Origin: Treponema sp.
GTDB lineage: Bacteria > Spirochaetota > Spirochaetia > Treponematales > Treponemataceae
Length of the DNA: 64,000 nt
Assembly (NCBI GenBank): GCA_017934745.1
Contig: JAGBIY010000051.1
Coordinates: forward strand, 62,001 to 126,000
Reading direction: 5' to 3'
Under the pieces are notes generated by a model. That model made no database searches. It was not told the DNA's origin and saw nothing but the letters and a program-made list of their open reading frames with translations. The translations under genes were made by a program, and so were the position numbers. Positions 34,280-43,413 of the stretch are shown one piece after another; position 1 is the first letter of the stretch, and every line of letters begins with the position of its first letter.

Positions 34280-35416
34280 ATGAGCGGCGGCAAAACGGAT
34301 TGGTCAAAAGGCATATTCTTCCTGATTTTCTTCCTGTGCATCGTTGTGGGCGCGGGACTTCTCAAAATCATGGAGGAAGTCACAAAACCTGTCGTCCTGT
34401 CGGTTTTCATGTCGTTCATCTTCTTCACCCCGATAAAGAAACTGAACGAAAAATTCCGGGTGCCGTGGTGGCTCGGAATGACAATCGTGTTCATCGTCTT
34501 TTTCGCGTTCTTTTTCGGAATCGGAAACATAATACTCGCGAGTTTCAAGTCGATACTGGACAAGGCTCCCGAATACGAAGAGAGGTTCAACACAATCTCC
34601 ATGTCGATTCACGAGCTGATATCGAAGAACAGGGACTCCAAACTGTTCGAGCTTTTGAAGATAGACAAGGACCAGACGATTGCGCAGTACTTCTTGCAGT
34701 CGTTCGACATCATAGGCACCGTAAAAAATTTCGCGGTCGGCTTCACTGGATTCGTTCTCAACTTCTCGAAAACGCTGTTCTTCGTGGTGCTCTTCTCGAT
34801 TTTTCTGCTTACGGAGATGCAGTTCACTCTCAAAAAGACATCGAAAGTAATAACGAGGAAGCACAGATACAGAATATTGAAGATAATCAAGAAGACGACG
34901 ACGGATGTGACACAGTACATATCGATAAAGTTCGCCATGTCGATTATATCGGGAGTCTACGTGACAATCGTGTGCGCTGCCTTCAAGATGGATTTCGCGG
35001 TCGTATGGGGCTTCCTCTCGTTCGTCATGAATTTCATACCGAAATTCGGCTCGCTCATCGCATGGCTCATAACGACAGTGTTCGCGATAATCATGTTCTA
35101 CCCGTTCCCGATACCCATCATACTTTCGTCGGTGCTCATAATCATCGAGAATCTCGCAATCGGAAACCTCATCGAGCCAAAAATCGAGGGAAAGAACCTT
35201 GACATATCCCCGTTCGTCATCCTCGTGAGCCTGTCGATATGGGGTTGGATATGGGGTTTTTTGGGGCTTCTGCTCGCGGTTCCGCTCACGGTCACGGTAA
35301 AAATCATCTGCGAGAACATATCGTTCCTGAAGCCAATCGCGATAATAATCGGGGGAATGACATCGTCGGACGAGCGAGTTCCTGCGCAGATTCAAGGGGA
35401 AGAGGAGAAACAATAG
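34280..35416 (+). CDS. AI-2E/UPF0118 family membrane transport protein
   Basis: 378 residues with about seven to eight hydrophobic segments: two at the N-terminus, two near 65-90, a soluble helical loop (about 95-140), then helices at about 150-175, 210-265 and 270-350. The C-terminal stretch GNLIEPKIEGKNLDISPFVILVSLSIWGWIWGFLGLLLAVPLTV is the family signature. Substrates proposed for the family include autoinducer-2, Na+/H+ and indole; none can be assigned here. TAGGGG precedes the ATG. Convergent with the next gene after 3 nt. Confidence 0.88.
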   Translation: MSGGKTDWSKGIFFLIFFLCIVVGAGLLKIMEEVTKPVVLSVFMSFIFFTPIKKLNEKFRVPWWLGMTIVFIVFFAFFFGIGNIILASFKSILDKAPEYEERFNTISMSIHELISKNRDSKLFELLKIDKDQTIAQYFLQSFDIIGTVKNFAVGFTGFVLNFSKTLFFVVLFSIFLLTEMQFTLKKTSKVITRKHRYRILKIIKKTTTDVTQYISIKFAMSIISGVYVTIVCAAFKMDFAVVWGFLSFVMNFIPKFGSLIAWLITTVFAIIMFYPFPIPIILSSVLIIIENLAIGNLIEPKIEGKNLDISPFVILVSLSIWGWIWGFLGLLLAVPLTVTVKIICENISFLKPIAIIIGGMTSSDERVPAQIQGEEEKQ

Positions 35417-35419
35417 ACT

Positions 35420-36217
35420 TCAGCCCACCATGTCGTCCAAAAAACGGAGATCCTCAAGCTTTATCCCAGAAAATTTTCCGAACAGGCAGAAACCTTCACC
35501 GACAGGAGCCCTCAACACCCGCTCGACTACAAAAGAGACGTATATCTTCCGCTCGTTCAACGGTCTCTTGAGTGGGAATTTGAGCCATGCGGCGAATTCC
35601 TCTCCAGTTTTCGCGTCGAACATCATGCTGCCGAACCCGAGCGCGATTTTCTCCTTTGAAAGGAAAACGACATCGGCTCCCGAACATCTGCCGCTTCCAA
35701 GCGCATCGAAATAAGATGCCGCAATCGACTCAGGAGAAGAATCCATTCCGCCACCGGACATGACGCAATCGCACACGCGGCACTCGACAGTCCTCTTGTT
35801 CCTGAAAACGGTACCGTCCTTCGCCCTCTCATCGCGCTCGAAGAAAAGCTCGACGGAGAAATCTGAGGAGATTTTTCTGCCGGACTCATCCTGCTCCGCG
35901 CAAAAATCCAATGACTCAGGCATGACGAACGCCATCCCGGCGGACACTTTTTTGAGCACAGACTGAAACGAATACGGGACAGAATTGTAAACAAACGAGA
36001 CTACGACATTTTCCCCGGAAAAATCAAAAAGGGAAGCAGGAGGATTCTGGACAAGGATTATCTTGTAGTCCAGAATTTTTATCGAGGCAGAATCGACAGT
36101 CACGGAAGACGATGAAGTCCCGACCACAAGCGGAATTCTCTTGCGAATCACGCTCTCCAAGATGATGTTCCTCTCGATTTCGTAAACCTTCTTTGAACCG
36201 CTTTCCATAAAGCCCAT
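35420..36217 (-). CDS. Unknown protein, possibly a divergent PilZN/PilZ-like protein
   Basis: 265 residues with no signal peptide. The first 110 residues are beta-rich (SVIRKRIPLVVGTSSSSVTV, ENVVVSFVYNSVPYSFQSVL) and look like the N-terminal domain of YcgR/PilZN proteins. The second half ends LFGKFSGIKLEDLRFLDDMV, like the closing helix of PilZ domains. The c-di-GMP-binding motifs RxxxR and D/NxSxxG are not evident, so ligand binding is doubtful. AAGGAG precedes the ATG. It is the second gene after a lipoprotein gene 38 nt away. Confidence 0.5.
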   Translation of the reverse strand: MGFMESGSKKVYEIERNIILESVIRKRIPLVVGTSSSSVTVDSASIKILDYKIILVQNPPASLFDFSGENVVVSFVYNSVPYSFQSVLKKVSAGMAFVMPESLDFCAEQDESGRKISSDFSVELFFERDERAKDGTVFRNKRTVECRVCDCVMSGGGMDSSPESIAASYFDALGSGRCSGADVVFLSKEKIALGFGSMMFDAKTGEEFAAWLKFPLKRPLNERKIYVSFVVERVLRAPVGEGFCLFGKFSGIKLEDLRFLDDMVG

Positions 36218-36255
36218 GTTTCTCTCCTTACACTGCCGTCATGAACGGCATCGAA

Positions 36256-36960
36256 TCACCGAACAGGCGTATTTGCCTTGACAATGTGAATCTGGTCAAT
36301 CTTCCAGCTTCCAGCCTCTTCCGAAAAATACAAGGCGACATCCAGGAAATTCTTCTTTTCAGAATCATAGAATCTGACGGGCACCTCGTAGGAAGTTCCA
36401 GCCGAAAACGAAGAAGCGATGACATACGAAGAGACGGACGGGATTTTCTTGTCCGTCTTCAGCGATTCAAGCTCCCTCAAGAAGAACGCGAGCGAATAAA
36501 GGCAACTCTTCGACACGAACGAATCGGCATCAGTCCCGCCAACAATCGAATCGCAGAAGCCAGTCGCCAACGAAAGCACCGTTTTCGGAGTCTTAGACAC
36601 GTCGAGCAGGCCGAAGCCGGCAATGTACGGATAAACGGCATCTTCCGCCCCACCGATTTCCGACTCGCCGCCATCTGACGCAGGCTCAGGCATAGAGCAG
36701 AGAATCGCCAAAGGGGACATGCGCACCTTGTCGGATATGTTTCCGTAGCGCGACACGTCCTCGCTCAAACGTCCCGGCTCAAGCTCCTCGCTCCACTGGA
36801 AATCGTCCAGCATCTGCTCAATCTGGTACCGAAGCGTATTCGAGCTTCCATCATCGACAACCCCGACTTTCTTGGCGCACGACGAAAAAAAAAGCGCGGG
36901 CGCACAAAAGAGAGCGAAGAGGATTTTCGGGGATTTTTCCAGATTCTTTTCCATTTGCAT
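36256..36960 (-). CDS. Hypothetical lipoprotein
   Basis: 234 residues. A basic start and hydrophobic core end in FFSSC (Cys28), a lipobox. The mature protein is mixed alpha/beta without recognised domain. Its end, VRFYDSEKKNFLDVALYFSEEAGSWKIDQIHIV, resembles the strand-rich closing part of NTF2-like/DUF4878-type secreted domains, but this is only a resemblance. Two in-frame ATGs (36960, 36954) lie close to an AGG; I give the first. It is cotranscribed with the gene after it. Confidence 0.65.
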   Translation of the reverse strand: MQMEKNLEKSPKILFALFCAPALFFSSCAKKVGVVDDGSSNTLRYQIEQMLDDFQWSEELEPGRLSEDVSRYGNISDKVRMSPLAILCSMPEPASDGGESEIGGAEDAVYPYIAGFGLLDVSKTPKTVLSLATGFCDSIVGGTDADSFVSKSCLYSLAFFLRELESLKTDKKIPSVSSYVIASSFSAGTSYEVPVRFYDSEKKNFLDVALYFSEEAGSWKIDQIHIVKANTPVR

Positions 36961-36996
36961 TCGACCTAAGCAACAACGAAATTATCAGCGATGTCC

Positions 36997-37025
36997 ATTA
37001 TAGCAGAATTCACGACTTTCTGAAT
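36997..37025 (-). promoter_or_regulatory. Probable promoter of the lipoprotein gene
   Basis: A consensus TATAAT on the minus strand (36997-37002) lies about 37 nt before the ATG. A poor -35 (TTCAGA) lies 16 nt upstream of it. The -10 is the main evidence. Confidence 0.4.
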
Positions 37026-37036
37026 CCGCCCGACAA

Positions 37037-37066
37037 TGGACTTTGAGTGGGTTTCTAATCTATAAT
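37037..37066 (+). promoter_or_regulatory. Probable promoter of the aconitase gene
   Basis: TGGACT and TATAAT with an 18-nt spacer lie about 35 nt upstream of the aconitase ATG, which has AGAGGT as ribosome-binding site. Confidence 0.45.
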
Positions 37067-37100
37067 TTCCACACAAATCTTTATTTTCAGAGGTAAAAAA

Positions 37101-39128
37101 ATGGCTTTGACACTTGCCGAAAAAATTTTGCAGGAACACATAGTTCCAGAGGCTTGCCCGAACATCGATTTCAAAAAGGGAACGCGAATCCCGCGCGGCG
37201 AGGATATCGCCATCCACATCGACCAGACATTGACGCAGGACGCGACAGGAACGATGGCCTACCTCCAGTTCGAGACAATCGGAATCCCGCGTGTCAAAAC
37301 AGACCTTTCGGTCTCATACATCGACCACAACACGCTCCAAACTGACTTCAAGAACATGGACGACCACAGATACCTCCAGTCTGTCGCTGCAAAATACGGC
37401 TTGTACTTCTCAAGGCCAGGCAACGGAATCTGCCACCAGGTCCACCTCGAGTGCTTCGGAAAGCCGGGAAAGACGCTCCTCGGCTCGGACTCGCACACAC
37501 CGACAGGCGGCGGAATCGGAATGATAGCGATTGGAGCCGGCGGATTGGACGTGGCTGTCGCGATGGGCGGCGGAGCATTCCACACGCCGATGCCGAAAAT
37601 CTTCGGTGTCAAATTGACAGGAAAACTCAGGAAAGGAGTCGGAGCGAAGGACATCATTCTTGAAGTATTGAGAAGGGAGACTGTGAAGGGCGGAACCGGA
37701 GCAATCTACGAATACTTCGGAGAGGGGGTCGAGACGCTCACGGTTCCACAGAGGGCCACGATAACGAACATGGGCGCGGAACTCGGAGCGACATGCTCGA
37801 TATTCCCTTCAGACCAGAAAACGAAGAAATTCCTGGAGTCCATGGGAAGAGGAGCCGACTGGACGGAGCAGAAGGCCGACGAGGGCGCCGAATACGACAA
37901 GCTCATCGAAATCAATTTGGACGAGCTCCACGCGCTCGCAGCCTGCCCGCACAACCCGGACGTAATCGACACGATAAAGAACCTTTCAGGAAAGAAAGTG
38001 ACGCAGGTCGTAATCGGCTCCTGCACGAACTCTTCTTTGGACGATCTGGAGTCGGTCGCCGCAATCGTCAAGGGCAAACACATCGCGCCGGGAGTCGAGG
38101 CGGGAATCGCTCCGGGAAGCCGCACGACGCTCCTGATGGCGTCAAAGGCCGGAATTCTCGGAGACTTGATCGAGGCAGGATTCAGGATTCTCGAATCGGC
38201 CTGCGGACCATGCATCGGACAGGGATTCGCGCCGAACTCGGAAGGAGTCACGCTCAGGACTTTCAACAGGAACTTCAAGGGAAGGTCTGGAACGGCGGAC
38301 GCGAACGTGTACCTCGTCTCACCGGAGACTGCCGCCGCGGCCGCAGTCACAGGAGTCTTCACGGAAGCGGAGACCTTGACCTACGACGACCCGGCCTACA
38401 AGACAGGCGTGAGGGTCTCCATGCTCGACGGACAGGACGAGAGGCTTTCTTCGGCTGACGTATTGAGCGCGGCGCAGAACAGGGGAATGATTATCGCCCC
38501 ACTCTCGGTCGAGGACTCGCAGAAAGTGGAAATTCTCCGTGGACCGAACATCAAGCCGTGCCCGCCATGCCGCGAGTACGCTCCGAAACTTTCGCTTCCG
38601 GTCAGGCTCAAGGCGAGCGACAACGTTTCGACGGACGACATCATGCCGGCCGGCGCGAAAATGCTTCCGCTCCGCTCGAACATACCGGAAATCTCGAAAT
38701 TCACGCTCACCAGACTGGACGAGACTTTCTACACGCGCTCGGAAGAGGCCAAGTTCGCGGACTGCTGCGTAATCGGAGGAGAGAACTACGGACAGGGCTC
38801 TTCAAGGGAGCACGCTGCGCTGGGACCGATGTACCTTGGAGTCAGGGCCGTCATCACGAAGTCTTTCGCGAGAATCCACAAGGCGAACCTCATCAACTAC
38901 GGAATCATCCCGATGACGTTCAAGGACGCTGCCGACTACGACAAAATCAAGCAGGGAGACACGCTTGAGCTTTCGAACATCGACGAGGCGTTGAAGAACG
39001 GAACGAATTTCAAGGTCCTCATCAACGGCAAGGACGAAATCGAGTGCGTGAACGACATCGCCAAACGCTCGGCCGAGATAATCATGGCAGGAGGATTGGC
39101 GGCCTACACGAGAAAGGGCGGAAACTAA
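37101..39128 (+). CDS. Aconitate hydratase
   Basis: 675 residues. The 4Fe-4S cysteines are visible as IGSCTNSS and ESACGPCIGQGF. LLGSDSHTPTGGGIGMIAIGAGGLDVAVAMGGG is the typical substrate-binding block, and the C-terminal swivel domain carries GGENYGQGSSREHAALGP. It isomerises citrate to isocitrate through cis-aconitate. The size and ordering fit the shorter aconitase group found in anaerobes and archaea. In an organism of this type it probably serves a partial citrate branch toward glutamate; no citrate synthase or isocitrate dehydrogenase is in the window. A homoaconitase role is less likely. A strong terminator follows. Confidence 0.9.
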   Translation: MALTLAEKILQEHIVPEACPNIDFKKGTRIPRGEDIAIHIDQTLTQDATGTMAYLQFETIGIPRVKTDLSVSYIDHNTLQTDFKNMDDHRYLQSVAAKYGLYFSRPGNGICHQVHLECFGKPGKTLLGSDSHTPTGGGIGMIAIGAGGLDVAVAMGGGAFHTPMPKIFGVKLTGKLRKGVGAKDIILEVLRRETVKGGTGAIYEYFGEGVETLTVPQRATITNMGAELGATCSIFPSDQKTKKFLESMGRGADWTEQKADEGAEYDKLIEINLDELHALAACPHNPDVIDTIKNLSGKKVTQVVIGSCTNSSLDDLESVAAIVKGKHIAPGVEAGIAPGSRTTLLMASKAGILGDLIEAGFRILESACGPCIGQGFAPNSEGVTLRTFNRNFKGRSGTADANVYLVSPETAAAAAVTGVFTEAETLTYDDPAYKTGVRVSMLDGQDERLSSADVLSAAQNRGMIIAPLSVEDSQKVEILRGPNIKPCPPCREYAPKLSLPVRLKASDNVSTDDIMPAGAKMLPLRSNIPEISKFTLTRLDETFYTRSEEAKFADCCVIGGENYGQGSSREHAALGPMYLGVRAVITKSFARIHKANLINYGIIPMTFKDAADYDKIKQGDTLELSNIDEALKNGTNFKVLINGKDEIECVNDIAKRSAEIIMAGGLAAYTRKGGN

Positions 39129-39165
39129 AGTCATCCCACCAGCAATCTAGAATAGATTCCTCAAA

Positions 39166-39212
39166 GGACCGGCGCGTTTTCCAAAAATGAGGCGCGCCGG
39201 TTCATTTTTTTT
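39166..39212 (+). terminator. Rho-independent terminator of the aconitase gene
   Basis: Stem ACCGGCGCG / CGCGCCGGT (9 bp, GC-rich) with a 16-nt loop, followed by TTCATTTTTTTT. Confidence 0.88.
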
Positions 39213-39231
39213 CAATCTTCCCTATTTGATT

Positions 39232-39260
39232 TTGCAGAGCGGCAATTTTGGGATTATAAT
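39232..39260 (+). promoter_or_regulatory. Promoter of the ComFB-domain gene
   Basis: TTGCAG and a consensus TATAAT are separated by 17 nt, about 30 nt before the ATG, which has AGGAGAAG as ribosome-binding site. Confidence 0.65.
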
Positions 39261-39290
39261 GTAAGCATATTTTTCAGGAGAAGAAAATTT

Positions 39291-40013
39291 ATGAACGTCC
39301 ACAACATAATGGAAGATGTAGTCGCACAACATGTCAACGTCATCTACGACATGCTCAAGGAATCGAAGGCGGCGTGGCTGACATGCGACTGCGAGAACTG
39401 CAGGCTGGACACGATAAGCTATGTCCTGAACAGGATACCTCCTAAATATGTAGTCTCAGGACGGGGATTGACATACAGCAAGACAGCCCTAGACGACGAC
39501 ATGCAGCTGAAAGCCGACATCGACGCCCTGACGAACGAGGGTGTGAAAATAATCAGCGAGACGAAGCGTCCGTTCCACGCATATCCAAGGAAGGAGTGCG
39601 AATTGAAGAAGAACGACGTTCCGGTCTTCAATTTTCCGACATTCACGGGGACAATCCTGGACGGAACGACATTCGAGCCGATCGCGGACGCGACAATCCT
39701 GCTCAAGTGCGACGGAGAGGTCGTGGAGATGGTGGACAGGACATGGACGAACCCGGCCAAAACTTACAAGTCGACAAAGGGCACATACTCGTTTTGGATA
39801 AAGCCTTTCCAGACGAATGCGGAAGGAACATCGCAGAGATTCAGTTTCACGCTCGAAATCACGGCGAACGAGTACACTCCGATAGTCTATTCGTTCGAGC
39901 TCCCACTGACCAGCGACAGCGCAGCGAAAAACGAGCTGAATTCGACATACTCCGTGAAGATAAAGGATTTGGTCATGTTCCACAAGGACGTGAAAAACCC
40001 GATGGAAGACTAG
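39291..40013 (+). CDS. ComFB-domain protein with C-terminal beta-sandwich domain
   Basis: 240 residues. The first 90 match ComFB (PF10719 type): VHNIMEDVVAQHV, a cysteine cluster CDCENC, then LDTISYVLNRIPPKYVVSGRG. ComFB-family proteins have been reported as receptors for cyclic dinucleotides. Residues about 110-240 begin FTGTILDGTTFEPIADATILLKCDG and resemble a carboxypeptidase-regulatory (Ig-like) beta-sandwich, which is not part of the usual ComFB. No signal peptide is seen, so the protein is probably cytoplasmic. It has its own promoter and a terminator shared with the next gene. Confidence 0.75.
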   Translation: MNVHNIMEDVVAQHVNVIYDMLKESKAAWLTCDCENCRLDTISYVLNRIPPKYVVSGRGLTYSKTALDDDMQLKADIDALTNEGVKIISETKRPFHAYPRKECELKKNDVPVFNFPTFTGTILDGTTFEPIADATILLKCDGEVVEMVDRTWTNPAKTYKSTKGTYSFWIKPFQTNAEGTSQRFSFTLEITANEYTPIVYSFELPLTSDSAAKNELNSTYSVKIKDLVMFHKDVKNPMED

Positions 40014-40020
40014 GAAACGC

Positions 40021-40070
40021 AAAAAAAATCCGCTTTTCAAGGCACACGCGATGAAAAGCGGATTTTTTTT
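40021..40070. terminator. Bidirectional terminator
   Basis: A perfect 15-bp stem AAAATCCGCTTTTCA / TGAAAAGCGGATTTT with A-run and T-run on either side serves the ComFB gene (+) and the mini-Fur gene (-). Confidence 0.92.
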
Positions 40071-40083
40071 ACAAAAGCGGACG

Positions 40084-40320
40084 CTAGATTATGGCGACAG
40101 CCCTCTTCGATATGAAGCCCATGTCCTCAAGGCTCCTTATCGTTCGGTAGACGGTCGCCCGGCCTATCCCGTTGTCGTTTTTCCGCGCCAGATAATACAG
40201 TTCTTTGCAGGTGCAGCCTGGATTCTTTAGAATCACAGACAAGAGCTTTTTTCTCTGTTCAGTGACTCGCCCACCGTTTTTCTTGAAAGCATTCAAAATT
40301 TCTTTGAATTTCTCATCCAT
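40084..40320 (-). CDS. Mini-Fur: stand-alone winged-helix domain of the Fur family
   Basis: 78 residues, about half the usual Fur/PerR length. It contains the winged helix (GGRVTEQRKKLLSVIL, CKELYYLARK) and the recognition helix GIGRATVYRTIRSLEDMGFI, typical of Fur proteins. The metal-binding and dimerisation domain is absent. The stop is followed directly by a terminator and no later frame restores the missing half, so this appears to be the native length. It may bind DNA without metal, or use another signal. CGGAGG precedes the ATG. A dyad overlapping its promoter suggests autoregulation. Confidence 0.78.
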   Translation of the reverse strand: MDEKFKEILNAFKKNGGRVTEQRKKLLSVILKNPGCTCKELYYLARKNDNGIGRATVYRTIRSLEDMGFISKRAVAII

Positions 40321-40361
40321 TTTGTAGAATCCTCCGTGTCATGTCATTTTTTCTCATCAGT

Positions 40362-40393
40362 GTTAGCATAAACTAACTTTTATTAAAGAGCAA
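40362..40393 (-). promoter_or_regulatory. Promoter and candidate operator of the mini-Fur gene
   Basis: On the minus strand TTGCTC and TATGCT are 17 nt apart. A dyad GTTAG-N6-CTAAC (40362-40377) covers the -10, as expected for a repressor-binding site. Confidence 0.6.
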
Positions 40394-40440
40394 TAACAAA
40401 ATCGGAGGATTTTTCAAAAAAACTGAGAAAACAGGGCTCC

Positions 40441-42234
40441 CTACCTCAGCGCATCGATGTTGGCGAAGCCGGACTTGACGAACGGCAACACGGTCTCGCT
40501 CCTGGCAATCTTCACGCGGACGAACGAAGGGCCGCTCTCGCCGAAAGCCCGCTTTTCCCAGTCAGAATCAGAGTCGGCGTCGACACTGCGGATTCCGAAG
40601 CCCGACGCTATCGAAAGCAGGTCAGGGCGGAATTTGAAGGTGCTGGCGGAATAGTTCCTGTCGAAAAGATACTCCTGCTGCTGCCGCACCATTCCAAGGC
40701 ATCCGTTGTCGAGGACTATCACCGTGACGTTCAATCCAAGCTCGCTCAAAGTCGCGAGTTCCTGAATGTTCATCATTATGGAGCCGTCCCCTGAAATGCA
40801 GACGACTTTCTTCTTCGGCGACGCGATTGCGGCTCCGATTGCGGCGGGAAGACCGAAGCCCATCGTGCCGAGAGAGCCGGAAGTCAGAAGCTGCCGCGGG
40901 TTCTTCACGGGATAGAACTGCGCCGTCCACATCTGGTGCTGGCCTACGTCGGTCGTGATTATCAAGTCGTCCTCGCCTATCCCGAATTTCGCAGCCACGG
41001 CCGGAATCGAAGCGATGAACGAGCGCGGGTTCCTGAATTTCTCCCCGGCCTTCACTCCGCAGCTCTTGCGTCCGCAGCAGTCGGCGGAATCGCACGTCAT
41101 CGGAAGGGACACTTCATCGACTTTCTTCAACTCAAGGCAACTTCCGAACCACGCCTTCCTTTCGGCATTGAACCGGCTGTTTTCGACGTCCGCTTCGGAA
41201 AGAGCGTCGTTTATCGAAGAGAACGCGAACGCGCAGTCCTCTACGAGGGAAACATCGCTTTGGACAATCTTGTTTATCTCGGCCGCGTCTATGTCGATGT
41301 GGAGGACTTCCGCACCTGGGCAGAATTTCGAGACGACACCGGTCGCCCTGTCGTCGAAGCGCACGCCTGCCGCCAAAACGAGGTCGGAATCGTACATCAC
41401 CTTGTTGGCGGCGTAGCTTCCGTGCATTCCGACCATGCCGAAGAAGTTGTCGGATTTCGCGGGCACGACCCCGATTCCCATGAGCGAGGAAACGACGGGG
41501 ACATTGTAGAGGGAAAGGAATTTCTTGACGGCCTCGGAACTTTCGGGATTGTTCGCGCCGCCGCCCAAATAGAGGACGGGCTTTTTGGCGTTCAGGAGCT
41601 TTATCGTGAAATTCTCCACCACGGCGGAAATCTTCTCGTCGTCCGTCTTGAATTTGATTCCCTTGTGGTTCGTCACATACTCGTCGTAGATTCTCCTGAA
41701 GCAGGTGTCGAAGTCGTCCGGGACTTCTGCGTATTCAGATTGCACGTTCCTCGGCACGTCGATGAGGACAGGACCCGGGCGGCCGCTCTCGGCTATGGCG
41801 AACGCCAGCGGAACAGCCCTCACAAGCTCCGCCGCGCTCTTCACCATCATCGAGTGCTTCGTTATCGGGAAAGACAAGCCGAAAGTGTCGGCCTCCTGGA
41901 AGGCATCCGTTCCTATGAGGGAAAGGTTGACCTGGCCCGTTATCGCGACGATTGGAACGGAATCGCATCTCGCGTCCGCAATCGATGTCAAAAGGTTCAT
42001 GGCCCCAGGCCCGCTAGTCGCCATGCAGACCGCGGCCTTTCCAGTGACACGGGAGATTCCCTGGGCGATGAAGCCAGCGGCCTGTTCCTGCCGGACGAGG
42101 ACGTGCTCTATGTCCGATTTTCCAAGTTCGTCATACAAAGGAAGAATGGAACCGCCCGGAATTCCTGCCACCGTCCTTATTCCGTTCTGTTTCAAAAGCT
42201 CTATTATGATTTGCGAGCCGGTAAGTTTTCTCAT
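40441..42234 (-). CDS. ilvB: Acetolactate synthase large subunit
   Basis: 597 residues from the ATG at 42234, with GAGG upstream. Three thiamine-diphosphate enzyme domains are visible: the PYR domain with RQEQAAGFIAQG (catalytic Glu50), the central FAD-type domain with RFDDRATG, and the PP domain with GQHQMW, GDGSIMMNIQELATL and the metal-binding DNGCLGMVRQQQEYLF. It joins two pyruvates (or pyruvate and 2-oxobutyrate) in branched-chain amino-acid synthesis. Between the central and PP domains there is a short insertion with four clustered cysteines (381, 386, 387, 392), not usual in IlvB. No ilvN or other ilv gene is nearby. Confidence 0.93.
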   Translation of the reverse strand: MRKLTGSQIIIELLKQNGIRTVAGIPGGSILPLYDELGKSDIEHVLVRQEQAAGFIAQGISRVTGKAAVCMATSGPGAMNLLTSIADARCDSVPIVAITGQVNLSLIGTDAFQEADTFGLSFPITKHSMMVKSAAELVRAVPLAFAIAESGRPGPVLIDVPRNVQSEYAEVPDDFDTCFRRIYDEYVTNHKGIKFKTDDEKISAVVENFTIKLLNAKKPVLYLGGGANNPESSEAVKKFLSLYNVPVVSSLMGIGVVPAKSDNFFGMVGMHGSYAANKVMYDSDLVLAAGVRFDDRATGVVSKFCPGAEVLHIDIDAAEINKIVQSDVSLVEDCAFAFSSINDALSEADVENSRFNAERKAWFGSCLELKKVDEVSLPMTCDSADCCGRKSCGVKAGEKFRNPRSFIASIPAVAAKFGIGEDDLIITTDVGQHQMWTAQFYPVKNPRQLLTSGSLGTMGFGLPAAIGAAIASPKKKVVCISGDGSIMMNIQELATLSELGLNVTVIVLDNGCLGMVRQQQEYLFDRNYSASTFKFRPDLLSIASGFGIRSVDADSDSDWEKRAFGESGPSFVRVKIARSETVLPFVKSGFANIDALR

Positions 42235-42266
42235 TTTGTACCTCAAAGAATAAATTCGTTGCGACC

Positions 42267-43379
42267 TCACTTTCCGAGGTCTATGTTGCGCCTGTTCCAT
42301 GTGAACGGGTTGTATTTCTCAAGCTCCGTTATCTCCTTCCAGTGGAAATCGATTTCGCTCACGGGGAAAAGCGGCTTCGGAGGATCCTTCCTCCGCTTGT
42401 TGTTTTCGGAGACGATGGCGAGCAAATCCTCTTTTGACTCGCCGTTCGGAACACGCACGAGATAAGGCTTTCCGAACGCGCAAATCGAAAAGTCGGAATC
42501 GTAGACAGTGCCGTCGGGCATTGAATTCGTCTTCTCTATGTTCCGTATCTTCGTTCCCCTTCCAGTCGTGCACTGGTACAAATCGGCACCGATTTTTAGG
42601 AATTTCGGCACCTCGAACGTTCTGGCTCCGTCGGTGAAAGTCGCCACGGCATCAGGGTCGAAGTCCATGCCGCTCTTCCAGTAGCGGAGCCTGTACACAG
42701 CGTCGTTTCCGCTTCCGTCCTCGTCCTTGACGATGTAGTAGGACTGAACCTCCTTCCTGAAGCGCGGCGGGGAAATCGTTATCCCATCGGCGTTTGAGGC
42801 GCACCCCCAAAATCCGCCGTTCGAGTCTCCCTTCACAACCCTAGGCACGCCGTTCTCGACCTCGACTTTCGGATTGACCAGGAAATCCAAGTAGAGCCGG
42901 CCGTCGATTACAGCTATCGGAACGAAGAGAGACTCCGTCCTCGCGACTTTTCCCGTGGAATAGACCGCACCGGGATAAACAAGCTCAAGCTCGTAGACAC
43001 CGGCGTTCTTCGACTCGTTCTCGAAAAGCACCCGGCAGTTGACAGAAATGTCCTCGGGAGTTCTGGACTCCGCATCGTTCCTGTCCCGCGTCTTTATCTC
43101 CCTGAACGAAGCGTTCTCGGCAGCGCGGTCGTCGTACCATGCATAGAAGACGCGGAGGACGACACCGAAATCGAACGAAAGCGCACCCTCCGAAGAATCA
43201 TCAGCGGAGGAATCGGCATTTTTTCCCTCGAAAAGGACAAGCCTGTCGGTTCCCTGCCAAATGCCGCCCAAAATCGGCTTGGACTGATTTTCCGCCCGGT
43301 CCTGCTGAACACCGTTCTGTGAAAAAGCAAAAAACGCGCCGAAAAAAAGGACAGCGCAACAAAAAAATAATTTCCGCAT
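42267..43379 (-). CDS. Hypothetical secreted protein, Treponema type
   Basis: 370 residues with a signal peptide ([20 protein letters not shown], cleavage before QNG). The mature part begins [15 protein letters not shown] and contains several beta-type segments, [16 protein letters not shown] and [18 protein letters not shown] do not recognise a domain. It has no transmembrane segment, so it is probably periplasmic or outer-membrane associated. The start has no ribosome-binding site; GATAAT sits five nt before the ATG. ilvB follows after 32 nt, but a functional link is not obvious. Confidence 0.65.
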   Translation of the reverse strand: MRKLFFCCAVLFFGAFFAFSQNGVQQDRAENQSKPILGGIWQGTDRLVLFEGKNADSSADDSSEGALSFDFGVVLRVFYAWYDDRAAENASFREIKTRDRNDAESRTPEDISVNCRVLFENESKNAGVYELELVYPGAVYSTGKVARTESLFVPIAVIDGRLYLDFLVNPKVEVENGVPRVVKGDSNGGFWGCASNADGITISPPRFRKEVQSYYIVKDEDGSGNDAVYRLRYWKSGMDFDPDAVATFTDGARTFEVPKFLKIGADLYQCTTGRGTKIRNIEKTNSMPDGTVYDSDFSICAFGKPYLVRVPNGESKEDLLAIVSENNKRRKDPPKPLFPVSEIDFHWKEITELEKYNPFTWNRRNIDLGK

Positions 43380-43391
43380 AATAGATTATCG

Positions 43392-43413
43392 GAGAATTTA
43401 TCAATAAATTCTC
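43392..43413. promoter_or_regulatory. 22-bp perfect palindrome between divergent promoters
   Basis: GAGAATTTAT-CA-ATAAATTCTC lies in the 60-bp gap between the secreted-protein gene and rlpA. It is flanked on each side by an inverted CCGATAAT, each of which ends 5-6 nt before a start codon. This looks like a shared operator for two promoters. Confidence 0.6.

Noticed and set aside
40936..42465. 509-codon frame on the plus strand
   Set aside because: Antisense to ilvB; no ribosome-binding site and no recognisable domain.
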